From Asaia bogorensis (GTDB taxonomy: Bacteria > Pseudomonadota > Alphaproteobacteria > Acetobacterales > Acetobacteraceae): a stretch of DNA of 64,000 nucleotides. Of this stretch, positions 7,189 to 15,738 are shown piece by piece; position 1 is the first letter of the stretch; each line of letters begins with the position of its first letter. The stretch is taken from contig CALQTN020000009.1 in assembly GCA_943333505.2 (NCBI GenBank), forward strand, positions 1 to 64,000. The letters are read 5' to 3'. The notes under the pieces were generated by a model that had not been told where the DNA came from, ran no database searches, and saw nothing but the letters and a program-made list of their open reading frames with translations. Made by a program: the position numbers and the translations under genes.

Positions 7189-8898
7189 ATGGCATCAGCC
7201 GCAGATTCCCTCGACCTCGAAAATGATTTCGCCGCCCTCCTCGATGAGACCCTCGGCCGGGATACCGGCTTTGAAGGCTCCGTCGTCACCGGGCGGGTGA
7301 TCCGCCTCACCGAAGAATTCGCCATCGTCGATGTCGGCCTGAAGAGCGAAGGGCGCGTGGCGCTCAAGGAATTCGCGCTTCCCGGCATGGCCCCGGAAGT
7401 AAAGCCCGGCGACAACGTCGAACTTTATGTTGAACGCTACGAGGATCGCGATGGCGCCATTGTGCTGTCGCGTGAAAAGGCTCGCCGCGAGGAAGCCTGG
7501 ACCGCGCTGGAAAAGGCGTTCGAAGCCCAGACACGCGTTAACGGCGTGATCTACGGTCGGGTCAAGGGCGGCTTCACCGTCGATCTCGGCGGCGCCGTGG
7601 CCTTCCTGCCAGGCAGCCAGGTCGATATCCGCCCGGTTCGCGACGTCGGCCCCCTGATGGGCCAGCCGCAGCCGTTCCAGATCCTCAAGATGGATCGCGC
7701 CCGTGGCAACATCGTGGTCTCGCGCCGCGCCGTGCTCGAAGAAACCCGCGCCGAACAGCGCAGCGAACTGATCCAGGGCCTGAAAGAAGGCATGATCCTC
7801 GACGGCGTGGTCAAGAACATCACCGATTACGGTGCGTTCGTCGATCTCGGCGGCGTGGACGGCTTGCTGCATGTCACCGACATCGCGTGGCGCCGGATCA
7901 ACCATCCGTCCGAAGCCTTGCAGATCGGCATGCCGGTCAAGGTGCAGGTCATTCGCTTCAATTCGGACACCCAGCGCATCAGCCTCGGCATGAAGCAGCT
8001 GGAAGCCGATCCCTGGGAAGGCGTGACCGCGAAATATCCGCCCGGCGCCAAGCATTCCGGCCGCGTCACCAACATCACCGATTACGGCGCCTTCGTGGAG
8101 CTGGAACCCGGCGTCGAAGGCCTGGTGCACGTCTCGGAAATGTCGTGGACCAAAAAGAACGTCCATCCCGGCAAGATCGTCGCCACCAGCCAGGAGGTCG
8201 AGGTTCTTGTGCTCGACGTCGACAGCTCGAAGCGTCGCATTTCGCTCGGCATCAAGCAGGTTCAGCGCAACCCGTGGGAAGAGTTCGTCGAGGCCCATCC
8301 GATTGGATCGGAAGTCGAAGGCGAAATCCGCAACATGACCGAATTCGGCCTGTTTATCGGCCTGTCGGACGATATCGACGGCATGGTCCACATGTCCGAT
8401 CTGTCATGGGACGAACCCGGCGAACTCGCGATGGCGAAGTTCGACAAAGCCCAGATGATCACCGCCAAGGTGCTCGATGTCGATGTCGAGAAAGAACGCA
8501 TCAGCCTCGGCATCAAGCAGCTGCGTGATGACCCGGCGGCGAGTGTGCTCGACCGGATCAAGAAGGGCGAGATCGTCACCTGTGTCGTGACCGCTGTTCA
8601 GTCCAATGGCATTGAAGTGAAGGTCGATGACGTGCTGACCGGCTTCATCCGCCGCGCTGAACTGGCGCGCGACAAGGGCGACCAGCGTCCGGATCGCTTC
8701 GCGATCGGCGAGAAAGTGGATGCGCGGGTTACCGCCATCGACCGCGCTGCCCGCAAGCTCCAGCTCACGATTAAGGGCAAGGAGATCGAGGAAGACAAGC
8801 AGGCGATCGCTGAATTCGGCACGTCCGATAGTGGCGCGTCGCTGGGCGATATCCTGGGTGCCGCGATCCGTCGCCGCAACCTGAACCTGCCGGAGTAG
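7189..8898 (+). CDS. rpsA: 30S ribosomal protein S1
   Basis: A 569-residue protein made of six S1 (OB-fold) repeats. The repeat signature ITDYGAFV/NMTEFGLF followed by a DGL(V/L)H(V/M)S(D/E)(I/M)SW-type strand recurs through the middle, and each repeat ends in RISLG(I/M)KQ. S1 binds mRNA and assists its loading on the 30S subunit. The start is uncertain: ATG 7189 (MASAADSL) gives the usual S1 N-terminus, but an in-frame ATG at 7135 has a far better ribosome site (AAGGAG, 8 bases away) and would add 18 residues. The gene lies between cmk and an S49 peptidase in the standard alphaproteobacterial order. Confidence 0.97.
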   Translation: MASAADSLDLENDFAALLDETLGRDTGFEGSVVTGRVIRLTEEFAIVDVGLKSEGRVALKEFALPGMAPEVKPGDNVELYVERYEDRDGAIVLSREKARREEAWTALEKAFEAQTRVNGVIYGRVKGGFTVDLGGAVAFLPGSQVDIRPVRDVGPLMGQPQPFQILKMDRARGNIVVSRRAVLEETRAEQRSELIQGLKEGMILDGVVKNITDYGAFVDLGGVDGLLHVTDIAWRRINHPSEALQIGMPVKVQVIRFNSDTQRISLGMKQLEADPWEGVTAKYPPGAKHSGRVTNITDYGAFVELEPGVEGLVHVSEMSWTKKNVHPGKIVATSQEVEVLVLDVDSSKRRISLGIKQVQRNPWEEFVEAHPIGSEVEGEIRNMTEFGLFIGLSDDIDGMVHMSDLSWDEPGELAMAKFDKAQMITAKVLDVDVEKERISLGIKQLRDDPAASVLDRIKKGEIVTCVVTAVQSNGIEVKVDDVLTGFIRRAELARDKGDQRPDRFAIGEKVDARVTAIDRAARKLQLTIKGKEIEEDKQAIAEFGTSDSGASLGDILGAAIRRRNLNLPE

Positions 8899-8917
8899 GA
8901 TCGGGTTGGTCGGTTAA

Positions 8918-9862
8918 ATGACCCTCGAAACTGATCTGCTGATCGACAGGCGGCGCCTCAAGCGCCGCCTGTTTGTCTGGCGGGTGATCGCGATTGTCGC
9001 GGTTATCGCCTGTGTCGGCGTGGCGTTCCGCTTGGGCGGCGGTGGGAGTATCGCCGGGATTGCCGGCGCGGGCAGCCACATCGCGCGGGTGCGGATTACC
9101 GGCGTGATCGAAGATAATCGCAAACTGATTGAGGCGATTGCGGCGGTCGGCAAGGACGATACGGTGCGTGCGCTGATCGTCGCCATCAACAGCCCCGGTG
9201 GGACGGTGGGTGGCAGTGAAGCGCTCTATATTGCGATTAGCGAGGTTGCTGCGAAGAAGCCTGTGGTCGCGGTGATGGGGAGCGTTGCCGCGTCGGGCGG
9301 CTATATGGCAGCGATTGCTGCCCCGCGGATTTTTGCGCGTGAATCGACGATTACCGGCTCGATTGGGGTGTTGCTGTCGAATTTTGAGGTTTCTGGTCTG
9401 CTCGGCAAGATTGGTATTGGGACTGAAACCCTGACTTCGGGGCCGTTGAAAGCCCAGCCGAGTTCGACCAGTCCGTTGACCGGGCCGGGCCGGACGGTGT
9501 TGCAGGCGCTGGTAATGGATATGTATGACCAGTTCGTGGAGAAAGTGGCGCTCGGCCGCAAGATGGATGTGCAGAAAATCCGCGAACTGGCGGATGGCCG
9601 GATTTATACCGGGCGGCAGGCCCTGCGTGTTGGCCTGATCGATGCCATTGGCGGCGAAACCGAAGCGCGCGCCTGGCTGGTGACCGAACGTGGTATCGCT
9701 GCTGGTTTGCCGGTTCGCGACGCTGACACGAAAAGCAAATTTGAAGCCGTGTTTGGTGAGACCGCAGACGAGTTCTTTGGTGATGTCCTGAAAACGTTGT
9801 TTTCTCAACGCGTTAAGCTTGACGGCGCCGTGGCCCTGTGGCAACCTTTCGATACAAACTAA
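8918..9862 (+). CDS. sppA: S49-family signal peptide peptidase (SppA-like), membrane anchored
   Basis: A 314-residue protein with one N-terminal transmembrane segment (about residues 19-38), leaving a periplasmic protease domain. The Ser-Lys dyad of short SppA enzymes is visible: Ser126 in VAASGGY and Lys178 in SGPLKAQPS; NSPGG (91-95) shapes the active site. It degrades cleaved signal peptides and other membrane peptides. The single-domain length matches SppA from Gram-positives and alphaproteobacteria rather than the 600-residue E. coli type. It begins 20 bp after rpsA. Confidence 0.88.
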   Translation: MTLETDLLIDRRRLKRRLFVWRVIAIVAVIACVGVAFRLGGGGSIAGIAGAGSHIARVRITGVIEDNRKLIEAIAAVGKDDTVRALIVAINSPGGTVGGSEALYIAISEVAAKKPVVAVMGSVAASGGYMAAIAAPRIFARESTITGSIGVLLSNFEVSGLLGKIGIGTETLTSGPLKAQPSSTSPLTGPGRTVLQALVMDMYDQFVEKVALGRKMDVQKIRELADGRIYTGRQALRVGLIDAIGGETEARAWLVTERGIAAGLPVRDADTKSKFEAVFGETADEFFGDVLKTLFSQRVKLDGAVALWQPFDTN

Positions 9863-9911
9863 AGCTCGACAGCGGAATGCGCCAATTCGGCGCTAAAATT
9901 GGGGCTCGCGC

Positions 9912-10202
9912 ATGACCAAGTCGGAACTGATCGCTGAATTGTCTGCGGCCAACCCGCATCTGCTGAGCCGCGATGTGGAAACAATTGTGGCCACGATCTT
10001 CAATGAAATCACCGCCGCACTTGCGCGTGGGGAACGGGTTGAACTGCGTGGCTTCGGCGCTTTTACCGTCAAGCAACGTGATGCCCGCACCGGGCGCAAT
10101 CCGCGCACAGGCGAATCCGTCCCGGTTGACGAAAAGGCTATCCCGTTTTTCAAAGCCGGCAAAGAATTGCGGGAGCGGGTTAACCGCGGCAAAGCGAGCT
10201 AA
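9912..10202 (+). CDS. ihfB: Integration host factor subunit beta
   Basis: A 96-residue DNA-bending protein of the HU/IHF family that pairs with IhfA. It starts MTKSELI and carries the beta-arm signature GRNPRTGE and FKAGKEL. It assists recombination, replication initiation and sigma-54 transcription. A small dyad (CCAATT 9882-9887 / AATTGG 9897-9902) directly precedes the GGGG ribosome site and could mask it. The gene is followed by lapA after 2 bp. Confidence 0.95.
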   Translation: MTKSELIAELSAANPHLLSRDVETIVATIFNEITAALARGERVELRGFGAFTVKQRDARTGRNPRTGESVPVDEKAIPFFKAGKELRERVNRGKAS

Positions 10203-10204
10203 TC

Positions 10205-10522
10205 ATGCGGCTATCCTGGCTCCGGATGGTGCTGATGTTGCCGTTTCTGGCTGTGTTGGTGTCGTTCGTGCTGTCGAACCCGGATACCGTGTTGATCCGG
10301 CTATGGCCCACCGACCTGGCCCAGCCGATGCCGCTGTCGATCGCGATTCTGAGTGGAATGGCGATTGCATTCCTGCTGGGTGCGCTGCTGATCTGGTTTA
10401 ATGCTGTCGCCGCCCGCTATGCTGCCAAACGGGCGAATGTGCGGATCGTGGCACTCGAAGCCCAAGTCAAGGCGCACGAAGCCCGCCCGCCGACAAACGT
10501 CATTCTTCCAGCCCCTAACTAG
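10205..10522 (+). CDS. lapA: LapA-domain (DUF1049) inner-membrane protein
   Basis: A 105-residue protein with two hydrophobic segments (about 8-24 and 44-66) and a short charged, partly coiled C-terminus. The SNPDTVLIRLWP motif after the first segment is characteristic of LapA. In enterobacteria LapA works with LapB in lipopolysaccharide assembly; lapB is not in this window. It sits between ihfB and pyrF, as in E. coli and many proteobacteria, and is probably co-transcribed with both. Confidence 0.85.
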   Translation: MRLSWLRMVLMLPFLAVLVSFVLSNPDTVLIRLWPTDLAQPMPLSIAILSGMAIAFLLGALLIWFNAVAARYAAKRANVRIVALEAQVKAHEARPPTNVILPAPN

Positions 10523-10529
10523 AGACATT

Positions 10530-11219
10530 ATGAAAACCGGATTGATCACGGCGCTGGATACCACCGACCCCCAGCGCGCCAGGGCTTGGGCAACCGCTAT
10601 CGCGCCGCATTGCGGTATGCTGAAGCTGGGGCTTGAGTTTTACCTTGCCAATGGGGCCGCGGGCGTTCGGTTGATCGATGATCGACCAGTCTTCCTCGAT
10701 CTCAAGCTGCACGACATTCCCAATACTGTCGCCGGCGGGGTGCGCGCCATCCTCCCGCTCGCGCCGCATTTCCTGACGCTGCATGCCTCGGGCGGGGGCG
10801 CGATGATCGCCGCTGCGCGGGAAGCCGCCGAAACGGCCGGGGCGGGCCGCCCGCGTTTGCTGGCGGTCACGGTGTTGACCAGCTTCGATGCTGAAACCCT
10901 GCATTCAACCGGGGTTGCCGGCGGTCCGCGCCAGCAGGTCATGCGGCTTGCGCGCCTCGCGCTCGATGCCGGCGCCGATGGCCTGGTCTGTAGCCCACAT
11001 GAAGTCGGAATGCTGCGCGATGCGCTTGGCGATGGCCCTGAACTCGTGGTCCCCGGCATTCGCCCGGCTGGCAGCGACAAGGGCGATCAAGCCCGCACCA
11101 TGACCCCAGCTGAAGCCGCCGCCGCTGGGGCAACATGGCTGGTGGTTGGACGGCCGATCACAGGGTCCGCCAACCCCGCCGCCGCTGCGGCTGCCATTGC
11201 CGCTGAGCTTGCTGCATGA
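10530..11219 (+). CDS. pyrF: Orotidine 5'-phosphate decarboxylase
   Basis: A 229-residue enzyme that decarboxylates OMP to UMP, the last step of de novo pyrimidine synthesis. The active-site signature DLKLHDIPNT (about residues 58-67) carries the Lys and Asp pair, and the phosphate-binding VVPGIRP and VVGRPIT loops are present. The start at 10530 (MKTGLITALD) gives the normal family N-terminus. It begins 8 bp after lapA and overlaps trpF by 4 bp (ATGA). Confidence 0.97.
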   Translation: MKTGLITALDTTDPQRARAWATAIAPHCGMLKLGLEFYLANGAAGVRLIDDRPVFLDLKLHDIPNTVAGGVRAILPLAPHFLTLHASGGGAMIAAAREAAETAGAGRPRLLAVTVLTSFDAETLHSTGVAGGPRQQVMRLARLALDAGADGLVCSPHEVGMLRDALGDGPELVVPGIRPAGSDKGDQARTMTPAEAAAAGATWLVVGRPITGSANPAAAAAAIAAELAA

Positions 11220-11839
11220 CCCTGGTCAAAATTTGCGGGATTAATGACGCGGCGGGCTTCGATGAAGCCGTTTCTGCCGGGGCCGATTTCGTCGGGTTTG
11301 TGTTTTTTCCCCCATCCCCGCGCGCGATGAGCCCAGTCCAGGCGGCCGCCTTGTCAGCCCGCGCGATTGGCGGGCCGAAACGGGTCGGGTTGTTCGTCAA
11401 TCCTGACGATGCCGCCATTGCCGACGTATTGGCGGCAATACCGTTGGACGCATTGCAATTGCATGAGTGTACGATTGCCAGGACCGCGGAGATCGCCGCC
11501 CGCTTTGGGGTGCCGGTCTGGCGCGCGATCGGTGTTTCGGTGGCAACCGATCTTCCTGCCGAAGCCCACGCCGACCTGGTGATGCTCGATGCCAAGGCGC
11601 CGAAAAATGCCACCCGCCCCGGTGGCAACGCGGCGGTGTTTGACTGGTCGGTTCTGGCGGGATGGCATGCGCCCGGGCCCTGGATGCTCGCGGGCGGACT
11701 AACTGCGGACAATGTCGCCACCGCCATCAAGATGACGGCTGCCCCAGTGGTCGACGTGTCATCCGGTGTGGAAAGCGCCCCCGGGGTGAAAGACCCCGCC
11801 CGTATCCGCGCCTTCGTCCGCGCAGCGAAAGCCGCCTGA
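11216..11839 (+). CDS. trpF: Phosphoribosylanthranilate isomerase
   Basis: A 207-residue TIM-barrel isomerase for the third step of tryptophan synthesis. Visible motifs are KICGI at the start (catalytic Cys7), GFVFFPPSPR, LQLHE, AGGLTADNV (phosphate-binding) and DVSSGVES at the end. It overlaps pyrF by 4 bp. In most alphaproteobacteria trpB and trpA follow; here a DMT exporter follows after 11 bp, so the trp genes are split. Confidence 0.96.
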   Translation: MTLVKICGINDAAGFDEAVSAGADFVGFVFFPPSPRAMSPVQAAALSARAIGGPKRVGLFVNPDDAAIADVLAAIPLDALQLHECTIARTAEIAARFGVPVWRAIGVSVATDLPAEAHADLVMLDAKAPKNATRPGGNAAVFDWSVLAGWHAPGPWMLAGGLTADNVATAIKMTAAPVVDVSSGVESAPGVKDPARIRAFVRAAKAA

Positions 11840-11850
11840 TCCCCCCCGCG

Positions 11851-12747
11851 ATGAACCGTGCGGCAACCCCGCAGCAAGTGCTGATGTTCCTCTATCTCTG
11901 CGTCATGTGGGGCGGGACCTGGATCGGTATGAAGGTGGGCACCGCCACAGTGCCACCTGGGGTATTTTCCGGCCTGCGCTGGACTGTGGCGGGCGGGGCT
12001 GTGCTGGCCTATCTCGCTTTGCGCGGTCAGCCGGTCCGGTTCCCGTGGCATTTGTTTGGGCGGGTGCTGCTGGTCGCGCTGCTGATGATCACTCTTAACG
12101 TCGTGGTGATGCTGTATGGCCTGCGCCTTGTCGGCACCGGCTTAGCATCGGTGGTGAGCTCCGCACTTACCCCGGTGGCGTTGCTCGGTTTTGCCACAAT
12201 CCTGGGCCAGGAACGCTTCGATCGCCGCCAGTTCGGGGCGATTGCGCTTGGGGTTGGCGGGATCTTCCTGCTGTTTGGTCCCAAGGCGGCGTTGGGCCGC
12301 TTCGACCTCGCCGAGATGATCGGCACATTTATGATCATCGCTGGAAATCTGTCGTACTGCCTCGGGTCGGTGATGGCGCGCCCGCTGATGCGAAGCCTGA
12401 CGCCACTGCAAATGGCCGGGGTTACCAACTTCATCGGCGGCTTCACCCTGCTGATCGGATCTATCCTGTTCGAGCCCGGTGCCGTGGCGGCACTCCAACT
12501 CGATTGGGGTTGGGCGCCGTGGCTGTCCTGGTGGTTCCTGGTTGTGCCGGCGTCGCTGGGGGCCACGACCGTCTATTTCGTGCTGATGCGCGATTGGGGC
12601 GCCACCCGTACGGGGACCTATGCCTTCATTTCCCCGATCGTGACGGTTGTGCTCGGGATGCTGCTGCTGGGCGAGCAGCTTTACGCGCTTGATGCGTTTG
12701 GTATGGCACTGATGCTGGTCGCCGCCTGGGTCGCGCTGCGGAAATAG
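11851..12747 (+). CDS. EamA/DMT-superfamily exporter
   Basis: A 298-residue integral membrane protein with about ten hydrophobic segments arranged as two EamA repeats; the first repeat starts near MWGGTWIGMKVGT and the second near GNLSYCLGSV. Such proteins export amino acids, nucleobases or drugs; the substrate cannot be read from sequence. It follows trpF by 11 bp, so it may be co-transcribed with pyrF-trpF, which hints at, but does not prove, a metabolite linked to those pathways. It converges with mmcB, and the two stop codons abut. Confidence 0.82.
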   Translation: MNRAATPQQVLMFLYLCVMWGGTWIGMKVGTATVPPGVFSGLRWTVAGGAVLAYLALRGQPVRFPWHLFGRVLLVALLMITLNVVVMLYGLRLVGTGLASVVSSALTPVALLGFATILGQERFDRRQFGAIALGVGGIFLLFGPKAALGRFDLAEMIGTFMIIAGNLSYCLGSVMARPLMRSLTPLQMAGVTNFIGGFTLLIGSILFEPGAVAALQLDWGWAPWLSWWFLVVPASLGATTVYFVLMRDWGATRTGTYAFISPIVTVVLGMLLLGEQLYALDAFGMALMLVAAWVALRK

Positions 12748-13209
12748 CTATTCAGCCCGCAATGCGGCGCGCAACACCGATGCCCCCACCGGATCGGTTG
12801 CCGCCGCCAGACGGTTCGCAGCAAGGCTGGCGAACCGCAAGGTCAACGCGCGGCGCCGGGTGGGGGACATCGGATGATGGGGGCCATCGCGCAATAAGGC
12901 GGCTTCAGTCCCGGCGGTAACGATCAGTCCGGCCTCAATCGGCAGCAGGTTCTGCGGAAAATCGCTATCCACCGCGAAGTAAAGCGTGTCGGAAAAATCG
13001 CTGTAGGCGGTCCATTTGGCATCGGCGAGAAAATCCGCTGGGCCGGATTTTACCTCGATACACACAAACCCACCGTCTGGCCGGAGCGCCAGGATGTCGG
13101 CGCGACGGCCATTGGCCAAAGTCACCTCATGCAACGGCGCCCAGCCGAGTTGCAGACAGAACCGCGCGGTCGCCAGCCGGATTGCGGCGGTACGTTCAGG
13201 CGCGATCAT
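12748..13209 (-). CDS. mmcB: MmcB-family DNA repair protein
   Basis: A 153-residue protein with a restriction-endonuclease-like fold; the putative nuclease core is visible as RRADILAL followed by CIEVKSG (about residues 35-56). In Caulobacter, MmcB is induced by DNA damage and helps mitomycin C resistance. Its ATG overlaps the stop of the upstream pterin dehydratase gene (ATGA), so the two are translated together. No LexA box was recognised. Confidence 0.82.
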   Translation of the reverse strand: MIAPERTAAIRLATARFCLQLGWAPLHEVTLANGRRADILALRPDGGFVCIEVKSGPADFLADAKWTAYSDFSDTLYFAVDSDFPQNLLPIEAGLIVTAGTEAALLRDGPHHPMSPTRRRALTLRFASLAANRLAAATDPVGASVLRAALRAE

Positions 13210-13583
13210 CTCACAAGGGCGTCGATTGCGGCGGCGAGTTTCACATCGCGCAAGCTTAACCCGGCAGCATCATGCGTCGTGAGCAGAATGCTGACCCGGC
13301 TAAACACGTTCGACCATTCCGGATGATGGTTCTGCTGCTCGGCAAGCAGCGCGACCCGGGCCATGAAGCCCCAGGCCTGATTAAAGTTCTGGAACTTGAA
13401 ATGCCGTTCAATCCCATCCCTGGTCGCGTGCATGGTCCAGTTTGGCAGTTGTGCCGGCATGCCTGCACGTTCGGCGTCGGTGAGTTTAGCGATCATGGCT
13501 TTGTCTGCCGCACGGGCAATCCCGACCGTTGCTGTGGCTGCCAAGCCGACGGCTGCCGTGAAGGTAATACGACGCGTAAGCAT
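13206..13583 (-). CDS. phhB: Pterin-4-alpha-carbinolamine dehydratase with a Tat-like signal peptide
   Basis: A 125-residue protein. The C-terminal 95 residues are a PCD/DCoH domain: [13 protein letters not shown], then [15 protein letters not shown] (the paired active-site histidines) and [17 protein letters not shown]. The enzyme dehydrates 4a-hydroxytetrahydrobiopterin and normally acts in the cytosol. Here, residues 1-30 look like an export signal, with TRRITF, a hydrophobic stretch and ARAAD. The start is ATG 13583; an upstream in-frame start at 13631 would bury the signal. No phenylalanine hydroxylase lies nearby. Coupled to mmcB by a 4-bp overlap. Confidence 0.85.
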   Translation of the reverse strand: MLTRRITFTAAVGLAATATVGIARAADKAMIAKLTDAERAGMPAQLPNWTMHATRDGIERHFKFQNFNQAWGFMARVALLAEQQNHHPEWSNVFSRVSILLTTHDAAGLSLRDVKLAAAIDALVR

Positions 13584-13767
13584 GCGAGAGACTCCTGGGT
13601 TTGGCCTTGGCTGCGATACTGTGACATTCATCGCCGCCTCCTGACGGCAGTCTCTAGCGCTTTATTTTTAAGAAAGTCTGAACCCGATTCAATAGGCAAG
13701 CTGAACGGATGATCCGCCAGCGCCCCCCTGGTTGACCCGTTCCGGCTGGCATGCGCCATTAGCTGGC

Positions 13768-14154
13768 ATGTTCACCACCCCACCCGATGCCGCTTATATC
13801 GTAGACCTCGCCGAACGCGCGCTGGCGGAAATCCCTGCCCGGCTGCGCGACCAGATCGACGGCGTCGCTATCATCGTCGAGGAACTTGCCGAGGACGACA
13901 TCCTCGACGACATGGAAATCGAGTCTGCCTTCGATCTGCAGGGGCTTTATCGCGGCACCCCGCTCGGGGAGCGCAGCATTGGCGACGTCGCACGGCTGCC
14001 GGACCAGATATTTCTCTATCGTCAGGCGATCCTGCTGGAATGGATTGAGCTGGGGGAGGATCTCTACCGGCTGGTGCGCAACGTGCTGTGGCACGAAATT
14101 GCGCATCATTTTGGGTTTAGTGATGCGGAGATCGAGGCACTGGAGCGAGAATAA
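13768..14154 (+). CDS. Small zincin-like metallopeptidase-family protein
   Basis: A 128-residue acidic protein with an HExxH zinc motif (HEIAHHFG) near the C-terminus. It belongs to the small minimal-zincin family of alphaproteobacteria and actinobacteria (DUF1025-like). No transmembrane segment or signal peptide is visible, so it is probably cytosolic. Whether it is an active protease has not been shown. The start at MFTTPPDA is the family-like one; an upstream ATG at 13732 would add 12 residues. Confidence 0.78.
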   Translation: MFTTPPDAAYIVDLAERALAEIPARLRDQIDGVAIIVEELAEDDILDDMEIESAFDLQGLYRGTPLGERSIGDVARLPDQIFLYRQAILLEWIELGEDLYRLVRNVLWHEIAHHFGFSDAEIEALERE

Positions 14155-14181
14155 GGCGTTCTTTTTGTGAACAAAAAAAAC
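14155..14181. repeat. T-rich hairpin element
   Basis: GGCGTTCTTTTTG (14155-14167) followed by TGAA and an A-run. The 13-base word occurs in reverse complement at 38573-38585 within another hairpin. It directly follows the metallopeptidase stop and may act as a transcription terminator. Confidence 0.45.
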
Positions 14182-14202
14182 TTTCTATCCATTGCGGCCG
14201 TT

Positions 14203-14230
14203 GGCTTGGGTCCCTCCTTGGTCCCAAGCC
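14203..14230. terminator. Hairpin between convergent metallopeptidase gene and phaB
   Basis: Arms GGCTTGGG (14203-14210) and CCCAAGCC (14223-14230) with a 12-base loop that allows partial further pairing. It lies between two convergent genes and could terminate both. No long U-run follows on either strand. Confidence 0.5.
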
Positions 14231-14252
14231 TTCTGCGACAAGAGGACCTTCC

Positions 14253-14975
14253 CTAGTACATATGCTGGCCACCATTAATGCTGAGCGTGCTGCCGGTAAT
14301 GAAATCGGCATTATCGGCGGTCAAAAACACCACGCCGCGCGCAATATCGTCGGCGTGCCCCAGCCGCCCCATCGGAATGCGTGCAATGATTTTCTGCAGT
14401 ACGTCCGGTGGCACCGCGCGGACCATGTCGGTGTCGACATAGCCGGGCGCAATCGCGTTCACCGTGATGCCGAAGCGTGCGCCTTCCTGGGCGAGCGCTT
14501 TGGTGAAGCCATGGATGCCGGATTTGGCGGCGGCGTAGTTAACCTGCCCGTATTGGCCGGCCTGGCCGTTGATCGAGCCGATGTTAACCACCCGTCCGAA
14601 CTTGGCGGTGCGCATATCCTCGAATGTCAGCTTGCACAAGTTGAAGCAGGACCCGAGATTGGTATCCATCACCGCATCCCACATGTCCCGCGTCATGCGC
14701 GCCATGGTGGTGTCACGGGTGATGCCGGCGTTGTTGACCAGGATTTCGATCTTGCCGAACTCGGCATGGATGCTTTCCACCGCGGTCTGGCAGGCGGCGA
14801 AGTCGCCAGCGTCGAATTTGCGCACGGGAATGCCGGTTTCGGCGTGGAATGCCTGCGCTGCGGTATCGTTGCCGGCGTAGCTGGCGATCACGGTGCGACC
14901 GGCGGCTTTGAGCGCGCGGCTGATTTCGGCGCCAATGCCGCGCGTGCCACCGGTGACGAGTGCAATCCTGGGCAT
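14253..14975 (-). CDS. phaB: Acetoacetyl-CoA reductase (PhaB/PhbB)
   Basis: A 240-residue NADPH-dependent SDR that reduces acetoacetyl-CoA to (R)-3-hydroxybutyryl-CoA for polyhydroxybutyrate. The TGGTRGIG cofactor motif, NNAG, active Ser in NIGSINGQ, the YAAAK catalytic pair and the family-typical C-terminus GGQHMY all fit PhaB closely. The start at 14975 follows a GAGAGGG ribosome site. The thiolase and synthase genes are not nearby. The upstream neighbour on the same strand is a second, divergent SDR gene. Confidence 0.93.
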   Translation of the reverse strand: MPRIALVTGGTRGIGAEISRALKAAGRTVIASYAGNDTAAQAFHAETGIPVRKFDAGDFAACQTAVESIHAEFGKIEILVNNAGITRDTTMARMTRDMWDAVMDTNLGSCFNLCKLTFEDMRTAKFGRVVNIGSINGQAGQYGQVNYAAAKSGIHGFTKALAQEGARFGITVNAIAPGYVDTDMVRAVPPDVLQKIIARIPMGRLGHADDIARGVVFLTADNADFITGSTLSINGGQHMY

Positions 14976-15059
14976 ATTTCTGTTCCCTCTCTGCATGGTG
15001 CAGCGCCTTGTGGCGGCGCGCTTGCGGAGTTTAGCCGGGCTTGCGTGTCAGGGCACGCG

Positions 15060-15734
15060 CTAATCTCCACCCGGCAGGCAAAGGGCCACCAACCGCGGCG
15101 CCACCGATGCCGGGGTTGGATGCGTATCGGCCGGCTCGCCCGGGAAGGCGCGCAATCGCAGGCGGGTCGCCATCGGGCCGGGATCGAACAGATTGACCCG
15201 CAGGCGCGTGCTCGCGGTTTCTGCCGCCCAGGTTAGCGCCAGCGCGCGCGCGGCGGCGAGACTTGCGGCATAATGGCCCCAATAAGCGTGCGGCGCGGTG
15301 GCGGCATCGGCGGTCACGAACACCGCCCGCCCGGCTGGGGCGGCCAGCAGTAAAGGCGAGCAGCCACGGATCAACCGCAGCGGCGCCTCGACGTTGAGCG
15401 CGTGGACGCCCGCCCATTCCTTCATGTCGATATGCGGGGTCGGCGTCAGGGTGCCGATATCGCCGGCGTTGCTGACCAGGATATCCAGCCGGCCAAAACG
15501 CTGGAACAGGCTGGGCGCAATCAGATCGACCTGATCGCCGTCGCGCAAATCCATCGGCAGCAATGTTGCCGATCCGCCAGCGGCGCGGATGACGTCGTCG
15601 GTTTCCTCCAGCCCGCCCGGGGTGCGTGCGACCAGCACGACATGCGCGCCGAGGGCGGCAAGGCCGATGGCGACCGCAGCGCCCAGGCCACGACTGGCGC
15701 CGGTCACCAGCGCGATATGTCCTGCGAGCGTCAT
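15060..15734 (-). CDS. SDR-family protein lacking the catalytic lysine
   Basis: A 224-residue short-chain dehydrogenase-like protein. The cofactor motif TGASRGLG and the NAG motif (SNAGD) are normal. At the active site the YxxxK motif reads YAASL: the lysine is replaced by leucine (codon at 15258-15260, CTC). It may therefore be catalytically dead or use an altered mechanism. It begins next to the purF stop, a common arrangement in alphaproteobacteria, and the two are probably one transcript. The true substrate of the active relatives is not known to me. Confidence 0.8.
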   Translation of the reverse strand: MTLAGHIALVTGASRGLGAAVAIGLAALGAHVVLVARTPGGLEETDDVIRAAGGSATLLPMDLRDGDQVDLIAPSLFQRFGRLDILVSNAGDIGTLTPTPHIDMKEWAGVHALNVEAPLRLIRGCSPLLLAAPAGRAVFVTADAATAPHAYWGHYAASLAAARALALTWAAETASTRLRVNLFDPGPMATRLRLRAFPGEPADTHPTPASVAPRLVALCLPGGD

Positions 15735-15738
15735 CGGA

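Noticed and set aside
7195-8391. 398-codon ORF opposite rpsA
   Set aside because: Antisense shadow of a highly conserved ribosomal protein gene.
13650-13715. Possible further copy of the dispersed repeat (CTGAACCCGATTCAATAGG... region)
   Set aside because: It shares only short words (GAACGGATGAT) with the family and lacks both hairpin arms.
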